Shown piece after piece: positions 4,932 through 9,270 of a stretch of 9,270 nucleotides of DNA (positions within the stretch are counted from its first letter, which is position 1; each line of letters begins with the position of its first letter). Origin of the DNA: an uncultured Acidobacteriota bacterium (GTDB lineage: Bacteria > Acidobacteriota > Vicinamibacteria > Vicinamibacterales > SCN-69-37); contig CALFMR010000268.1 of NCBI GenBank assembly GCA_937880585.1, positions 1-9,270 on the forward strand, given 5' to 3'. The notes under the pieces were generated by a model, which ran no database searches, had not been told where the DNA came from, and saw only the letters and a list, made by a program, of their open reading frames with translations. Made by a program: the position numbers and the translations under genes.

Positions 4932-7193
4932 CTACTGCCCTCGCACGTACACCGCGAGCCGCGGAAATGCGAAGCGGCCCGACACTTCGTCGATGACGTT
5001 GACCTGGCAGGTGTAGAGACCAGGCTTGAGGTCGTTGGCGGGCAGCTCGAACTGGAAGATGACCGCGTGCCGATCCGGTGCGTCGATCGTCGTGCGTTCG
5101 ACGACCGGCGTCTCGAAGACTTTCACGCGGCCGCGATAGAACGCGAGGCTCGTGTCGATCTTCGGTGCGCCGGACGCCGAGACGGCCGGGTCGTACACCT
5201 CATAGTAGAAGTACATCGGCTGACCGGGCGTCGCGACGTGCGTCAGGCTCTGGACGATCTCCTGCCCGTCGCGGAGCAGGGGATTCTGACTATTCGCCGA
5301 CCACTGGGCGCCGCCGCCGCGCTCGCTGCGGAAGCCCGGTCCGCCGAAGCCGCGGCCAAATCCGCCAGGGCCGAAGCCGCCCGCGCGTCCGCGGAATCCG
5401 CGACCCGCACCGTTGAGCACACGGATCTGCGTGCTGAAGACGACCGGACTGACCTTGACCGGCTCGGTCTGCAAGTCCGGGATCGTGATCGGGAACTCGA
5501 ACGTCCCCATCGTCCCATCCGTGTTCTCACGCGCGGCGACCTTCACCTTGAAGTGCCCGGCCGGCAGCAGCACGCCTGACTGGTACTGCAACTGTTTGCC
5601 GGCAAGATCGCCTGCTTGCGCGGCTGGGATGCGCATCGCGTCGCGAATGCGGCCGACCGACCGTCCCTGTTCGTCGGTCACGACGCCCAGCAGATCGATC
5701 GTCGCCTCGCCGCGGTCCTTCGCATCGGCGGCGGGCAGGTGCACGGCCGATCCCGGCACGGCCACCGACACGGGGACGTAGAACCGATCGCCCGACACGC
5801 GGAACCAGCTCGTCGACGCGACGACGGGCAGGTCCGTCGAAGACACGGCGGCCGAGATCTGATCTTCAAGCTGCCGCTCGCGATCCTCCTTGCGAAGGTG
5901 CATGAAATCGGTGGGCGCGTAGTAGCCGCGGCGGGCGTCGACCTGGTAGCCGGCGACCGGATGCTTCAGCGTCACCGAGATGCGCCGGAACTTGCCGTCC
6001 TGCGCGGGATTCGTGCTGCTGTAGCCCAAGAGGTAATACGCGGACATGTCGTGCTGCACGCGCGTGAACGCCGGCGAGAAGTCGTTCGTGTCGAGGAACG
6101 CTTCGCCGCCCGTATCCGCCGCGAGCGTCGTCAACGTCTCCTGCGACGAGCCGAGCGAGCTGAACTGGTTGAGCATGGACCGGCCTGAGAATGCGGACGA
6201 GCTGAAGCCGCCGCCTCCACGCCCAGCCGCGCCGCCGGGCACGACGGCCGTCAGGCCGCGGCTGTCGACCGGATAGATGGACGTGTTCGCCTTGTTCGCG
6301 GCGTTGATCACCGCGCGCAGTTCGACCTGGTTGTCGCTGCCGCTCCGCGACATGCCGGCGCTGAAATAGAGGATGGCTTTCTTCTGCTCGATGGGCGCGA
6401 GCGCTTCGCACAAGACGCGCAGCGCCCGCAGCCGGCGGTCGTTGTTGAAGATGCCGAACTCGGAGTCGTCGAGGGGCAGGTCGGCGGCGTCGGTGTCCGT
6501 GCTCGTGTCGGTCGAGGTCGCGTCCGTGTCGGTATCGGCCGCGGCGGGCTGTTCGAAGCCCGTGCCGGACGTCGAGTCGAAGCCGGCCAGGATGCTCTTC
6601 AGTTGCGCGCGATCCGCGGTGAAATCGCCGAGCACGCTGAGCGTCTGGCCGACGGTCGCCACGGCCACGAGATCCGCGGTCGACATGTTCGCATCCACGT
6701 AGTCGTTGGCCGACTTGACGGCACGGTCGATCTCCTCAGGCTGCATCGAGCTCGTGTCGAACAGGAGCACGATCAACCGGCGGCCCGGCAGATCCTCGGG
6801 CGCGACGTTGGCCGGCGCCGGCGTCGCGGCTGGCGTGGTCGTCGCCGCGCGCGCGGCGGCGCTCTGCAGCCGATCGCGGCCGAGCAGCGCGGGCGTTGAC
6901 GTCAGCTCCGGCAGCCGTTCGGTCGCGATCTGCTCGAAGTCGAACGACGTGATCATCTGTGGCTTGCCGTCCTCCGTGATGGCGAAGTCTTCGGACGTGA
7001 GGCCATTGACGACGTGGCCGTCCTTGTCGCGGACGACGACGTCGACGCGGACGACGTTCGTGCCGAGACGAAAAACGCGCGCGGGCGGCTGCTGGAGCGA
7101 TGACCGGGCCGGACCTTGCGCGGACGGCAGCGCGGGCAACAACGCGCCGGCGGCGGCCGCCGCGACACACACCACGAGACGTCGAACGGTCAC
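4932..7193 (-). CDS. Secreted VWFA-related Acidobacterial-domain protein
   Basis: I choose GTG at 7193, because GGGAGG (7199-7204) lies 5 bases upstream and the product then begins with a classic signal peptide (MTVRRLVVCVAAAAAGALLP, cleavage near PSAQ-G at about residue 26). An in-frame start 14 codons upstream (7235) would bury the signal. The 753-residue protein matches the VWFA-related Acidobacterial family (TIGR03436). The N-terminal domain carries FRLGTNVVRVDVVVRDKDG and the ITEDGK turn (about 41-77). A VWA domain runs from about 138 to 380, with MIDAS loop LFDTSSM (144-150). YYLLGYSS and ARRGYYAP (about 386-427) follow, then two later beta-rich regions. In the MIDAS D146-x-S148-x-S, Met150 replaces the last serine. 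There are three low-complexity tracts: Asp/Thr (about 219-237), GRGGGGF (about 324-330) and Gly/Arg/Phe (about 597-628). Role unknown; VWA domains usually mediate protein-protein contacts. It lies 45 bases downstream of the TonB receptor gene and is probably co-transcribed. Confidence 0.9.
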   Translation of the reverse strand: MTVRRLVVCVAAAAAGALLPALPSAQGPARSSLQQPPARVFRLGTNVVRVDVVVRDKDGHVVNGLTSEDFAITEDGKPQMITSFDFEQIATERLPELTSTPALLGRDRLQSAAARAATTTPAATPAPANVAPEDLPGRRLIVLLFDTSSMQPEEIDRAVKSANDYVDANMSTADLVAVATVGQTLSVLGDFTADRAQLKSILAGFDSTSGTGFEQPAAADTDTDATSTDTSTDTDAADLPLDDSEFGIFNNDRRLRALRVLCEALAPIEQKKAILYFSAGMSRSGSDNQVELRAVINAANKANTSIYPVDSRGLTAVVPGGAAGRGGGGFSSSAFSGRSMLNQFSSLGSSQETLTTLAADTGGEAFLDTNDFSPAFTRVQHDMSAYYLLGYSSTNPAQDGKFRRISVTLKHPVAGYQVDARRGYYAPTDFMHLRKEDRERQLEDQISAAVSSTDLPVVASTSWFRVSGDRFYVPVSVAVPGSAVHLPAADAKDRGEATIDLLGVVTDEQGRSVGRIRDAMRIPAAQAGDLAGKQLQYQSGVLLPAGHFKVKVAARENTDGTMGTFEFPITIPDLQTEPVKVSPVVFSTQIRVLNGAGRGFRGRAGGFGPGGFGRGFGGPGFRSERGGGAQWSANSQNPLLRDGQEIVQSLTHVATPGQPMYFYYEVYDPAVSASGAPKIDTSLAFYRGRVKVFETPVVERTTIDAPDRHAVIFQFELPANDLKPGLYTCQVNVIDEVSGRFAFPRLAVYVRGQ
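5310..5405 (-). repeat. Gly/Arg/Phe-rich low-complexity tract inside the VWFA protein
   Basis: About 32 codons (residues about 597-628 of the VWFA protein) encode a tract with repeated GRGF, GGFG and GGPGF units. It interrupts the C-terminal beta-rich region between IRVLNGA and QWSANSQNP. It is likely a flexible, surface-exposed insertion. The nucleotide sequence is a degenerate GC-rich repeat of the CCGCCGAAGCC type, so length variation between strains would not be surprising. Confidence 0.7.
6489..6536 (-). repeat. Asp/Thr-rich low-complexity tract inside the VWFA protein
   Basis: Sixteen codons encode DTDTDATSTDTSTDTD (residues about 220-235), a strongly acidic tract placed between the VWA helices and the DDSEFGIFNNDRRL segment. 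The coding DNA is a degenerate hexamer repeat built on GACACG/GACACC units, consistent with microsatellite-like growth. The alternating acidic pattern could bind divalent cations loosely, but no EF-hand or other defined calcium motif is present. Confidence 0.65.
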
Positions 7194-7238
7194 GAGAACC
7201 TCCCGATGAGACCGACTGTCATGACCTGTCCTCACGCG

Positions 7239-9270
7239 TCAGAACCGGAAGCGCACGCCGAGGCGCACCGTTCGAAGCGGCCGCACCGACAGCACTTCAC
7301 CAAACGTCGGCGAATTGACGTTGGTGTCGATGGCCGCGTAGTTCACCGTGTTGAAAAGGTTCGTCGCGTTCACGTTGATCGAGAGCCCACGCGTGCCGCC
7401 AAGCGTCACGTCGCGCGTGAACTGCGCATTCACCTGGTGCGACGACGGACCGATCACCATGTTGCGCAGCGAGTCACCGAACGTGCCCGCCGCGGGCACG
7501 GCGAAGGCGGCCGTGTTGAAGTACTCGTCGATGGTCGGACTGGCGAGCGTGATGGGCAGGCCCGTGTAGTCGGCGCGGAGCGTGCCGCCGATGCCCTGCG
7601 CGACGTCGGAGGCGCACGTCGAGCACCGCACGGTCAGCGGCGTGCCGGTTTCCCACGTCATGTTCGCCGACAGCCGCCAGTCGCCGGCGATGGCCGCGAG
7701 CCAGCCGCCCTGACTCAGCCAATGGTGATCGCGGCCGAACGGCAGCTCGACGTTCAGGTTGCCGGTCACTTGATGACGACGATCGAAGTTGGACAGTCCC
7801 CACTCGGCGGCCAGATCCTGATCGTCCTGCGCGACCGTCGCGCCGCCGCCCGTGGCCGTCGTGTCGTCACGAGACTTCGACAGCGTGTACACGAGGCCAC
7901 CCGACACGCCGCGCGACTGACGCTTCTGCAGGCGGAACGACACGCCGTTCATGCGCGACGCACCTTCGGACGACTGCCAGGTGAATGCCTGCACATCCGG
8001 AATGCGAAGCCCGTCGGGGCCGCGATTCGGCGCGCGCAGCATGTCGAGATCCGCGCCGACGGTGCCGATGTAGGTCACGCCCGCGTTCCACGTCTGCGAC
8101 AACTGCCGGTTGTAGTCGACGTTCCACTGATGAATCAGTCCGAGCTGGTAGTCGCGCTCGATGCCGTAGTTGTTCGTGACGACATCGGGCGACGTCGCGG
8201 CGAACGCATCGGCGAGCGTGAGCGGCGCGGCGACGGTGCCGATGGCCGTTCCCGTCTCGAAGAACGGCGGCTGCTGGGCGAGCTGCTGCGCAATCTGCGC
8301 ATACGCACCGGTGTTGTAGCTCAGCCCGTAGCCGAAGCGAATGACGGTACGGTTGGTCGCGCGCCAGGCGACGCCCACGCGCGGTGCGACGTTGTTCCAG
8401 TCCGTGTTGACGAGCCCAGCGGGGAACGTGCCGTTATACGGCCCGGCATCGCCGGACTCGACGGGCGCGACGGCCGTGAAATCCGGCGTGGCGTCGAGGT
8501 TCACGAGATGGCCGTCGGCCTCGGTGAACGGCCGCACCAGGTTGTACTGGACGCCATAGTTGATCGTCCAGTGCGCCTTCCATCGCCAGTCGTCCTGGAC
8601 GTAGGCGCTCATCTGCCGGCCGCGGAGCGCGATCGGCGTCGAGATGCCGTCGGCGCTGGCGCCGAACTGGCGCGTGGCTTGTTGCGGCAGTCCCAGCAGG
8701 AAGTCCGCGAGGTCCTGGCCGCTGTTCGCGAAGAGGCTGTCGCCGCCGGTGTAAAGACCGGTGAAGGTGAACGTGCCGCGCGCGTTCGCGTCCGAACGCG
8801 TGCGATCGTTCTGCTGCTCGAAGGTAACGCCGCCGCGGAACGTGTGTCCGGCGGCTGGACGCGTCCAGTTGTAGCTCACCTGCCAGGTGTCGTCGGTGCG
8901 CTCGGACGGCGCCGCGTCGCGGAGCGACGTGAAGCTGCCGAACGTGAGATTCGGCAGGCCCCAGTCGAACGGGTCGGTCGCGATGCCGCCGATGCCCGAA
9001 TCGCCCGCGACGTTCTGGACGAAGGCAAACGCGCCGAGCGACGTCGACGCACGGCGATCGAACGACACCGAGACCGTGTGGATCGACCGGCCGTAGCGCA
9101 TGTTCAGGGAAATGGGCACGCTCAGCGCGGACCCATGTGTCGTGCCGTCGAGCAGCGGAAACACGTTCGGACGATCGCCGTCGTTCCGCCGGTAACTCAC
9201 CTGCGCGGACAAGGTCGCGTTCAATCTCGCCGGTCCGGTCTGCTGCCCTCCACGGCCGCCCCGTCCGCCG
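7239..9270 (-). CDS. TonB-dependent receptor, Oar-like, C-terminal barrel (partial, N-terminus outside window)
   Basis: The minus frame is open from the right edge of the window to TGA at 7239-7241, giving about 677 visible residues. There is no stop before the edge, so the TTG at 9224 is not the true start and the signal peptide, carboxypeptidase-like domain and plug lie outside. The visible part begins GGRGGRGGQQTGPARLN and continues as alternating amphipathic strands of an outer-membrane barrel. Segments typical of the acidobacterial Oar-like receptors include YVQDDWRWKAHWTINYGVQY, NVAPRVGVAWR, NGVSFRLQKR, FDRRHQVTGNLNVELPFGR and NATNLFNTVNYA. It ends in VRLGVRFRF; the terminal Phe is the usual Bam-recognition feature. 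A CSTC pair lies near the end of the barrel (about 145-148 residues from the C-terminus). These receptors import large or scarce substrates through the outer membrane using TonB energy; the substrate here cannot be told. The VWFA-related gene follows 45 bases downstream, suggesting an operon. Confidence 0.92.
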   Translation of the reverse strand, partial: GGRGGRGGQQTGPARLNATLSAQVSYRRNDGDRPNVFPLLDGTTHGSALSVPISLNMRYGRSIHTVSVSFDRRASTSLGAFAFVQNVAGDSGIGGIATDPFDWGLPNLTFGSFTSLRDAAPSERTDDTWQVSYNWTRPAAGHTFRGGVTFEQQNDRTRSDANARGTFTFTGLYTGGDSLFANSGQDLADFLLGLPQQATRQFGASADGISTPIALRGRQMSAYVQDDWRWKAHWTINYGVQYNLVRPFTEADGHLVNLDATPDFTAVAPVESGDAGPYNGTFPAGLVNTDWNNVAPRVGVAWRATNRTVIRFGYGLSYNTGAYAQIAQQLAQQPPFFETGTAIGTVAAPLTLADAFAATSPDVVTNNYGIERDYQLGLIHQWNVDYNRQLSQTWNAGVTYIGTVGADLDMLRAPNRGPDGLRIPDVQAFTWQSSEGASRMNGVSFRLQKRQSRGVSGGLVYTLSKSRDDTTATGGGATVAQDDQDLAAEWGLSNFDRRHQVTGNLNVELPFGRDHHWLSQGGWLAAIAGDWRLSANMTWETGTPLTVRCSTCASDVAQGIGGTLRADYTGLPITLASPTIDEYFNTAAFAVPAAGTFGDSLRNMVIGPSSHQVNAQFTRDVTLGGTRGLSINVNATNLFNTVNYAAIDTNVNSPTFGEVLSVRPLRTVRLGVRFRF

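Noticed and set aside
5616..6188. 190-codon plus-strand frame opposite the VWFA gene
   Set aside because: Antisense shadow; its Arg/Val/Gly-rich product has no recognisable features and the true gene is continuous on the minus strand.
7218..7225. GTCATGAC palindrome in the receptor-VWFA gap as an operator
   Set aside because: It is only 8 bases, the flanks do not extend the symmetry, and palindromes of this size are expected by chance.
7194..7235. Upstream start for the VWFA protein, giving 14 more residues
   Set aside because: The extension (MRTGHDSRSHREVL) would displace the signal peptide from the N-terminus, and GGGAGG is correctly spaced for the GTG at 7193.
9222..9224. TTG at 9224 as the start of the TonB receptor
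   Set aside because: The frame continues without a stop to the window edge with Gly/Arg-rich sequence, and a receptor starting there would lack its signal peptide and plug; the gene is simply truncated by the window.

Overview
The window is GC-rich and densely coded, and it looks like the chromosome of an uncultured-type Acidobacteriota, most likely a Vicinamibacteria-like lineage. The evidence is a long secreted protein of the VWFA-related Acidobacterial family beside an Oar-like TonB-dependent receptor of the type expanded in that phylum. The assignment is an inference from gene families; no marker gene is present.

Layout, left to right. (1) Positions 2-112 (minus) hold the first 37 codons of a small basic protein with a very strong Shine-Dalgarno site; it runs off the left edge. 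(2) Divergent from it, 179-1024 (plus) is a membrane-anchored zinc metallopeptidase of the YpfJ/PF04228 family. (3) Positions 1025-1321 lie between two convergent genes and contain no believable gene. They are a mosaic of short direct repeats: GGGTTCC units, then CTTCGCG units, then CTTCTA units. (4) Positions 1322-3292 (minus) form an apparent operon, transcribed msrB, msrA, then a cation diffusion facilitator. It couples repair of oxidised methionine (both stereoisomers) to export of a divalent metal. (5) Divergent from msrB, 3343-4922 (plus) is a two-gene unit. It encodes an exported or anchored protein I do not recognise and a patatin-like hydrolase, joined by a 4-nt GTGA overlap. (6) Positions 4932-9270 (minus) hold the visible barrel portion of a TonB-dependent receptor (N-terminus beyond the right edge), followed 45 bases downstream by the secreted VWFA-related protein. 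The two are probably co-transcribed.

No rRNA, tRNA, CRISPR array, insertion sequence or phage module was seen. The genes look like ordinary housekeeping and envelope functions, with no clear defence or mobile-element system. The points most worth a second look are the heptamer-repeat mosaic, the unusual metal-site residues of the transporter, the MsrB lacking the usual resolving cysteine, the unknown-protein/patatin pair, and the Gly/Arg/Phe-rich tracts found in both the receptor and the VWFA protein. Three starts were set from ribosome-binding sites: msrB at 3292, the VWFA gene at 7193, and the transporter GTG at 2239 (with a competing ATG at 2233).
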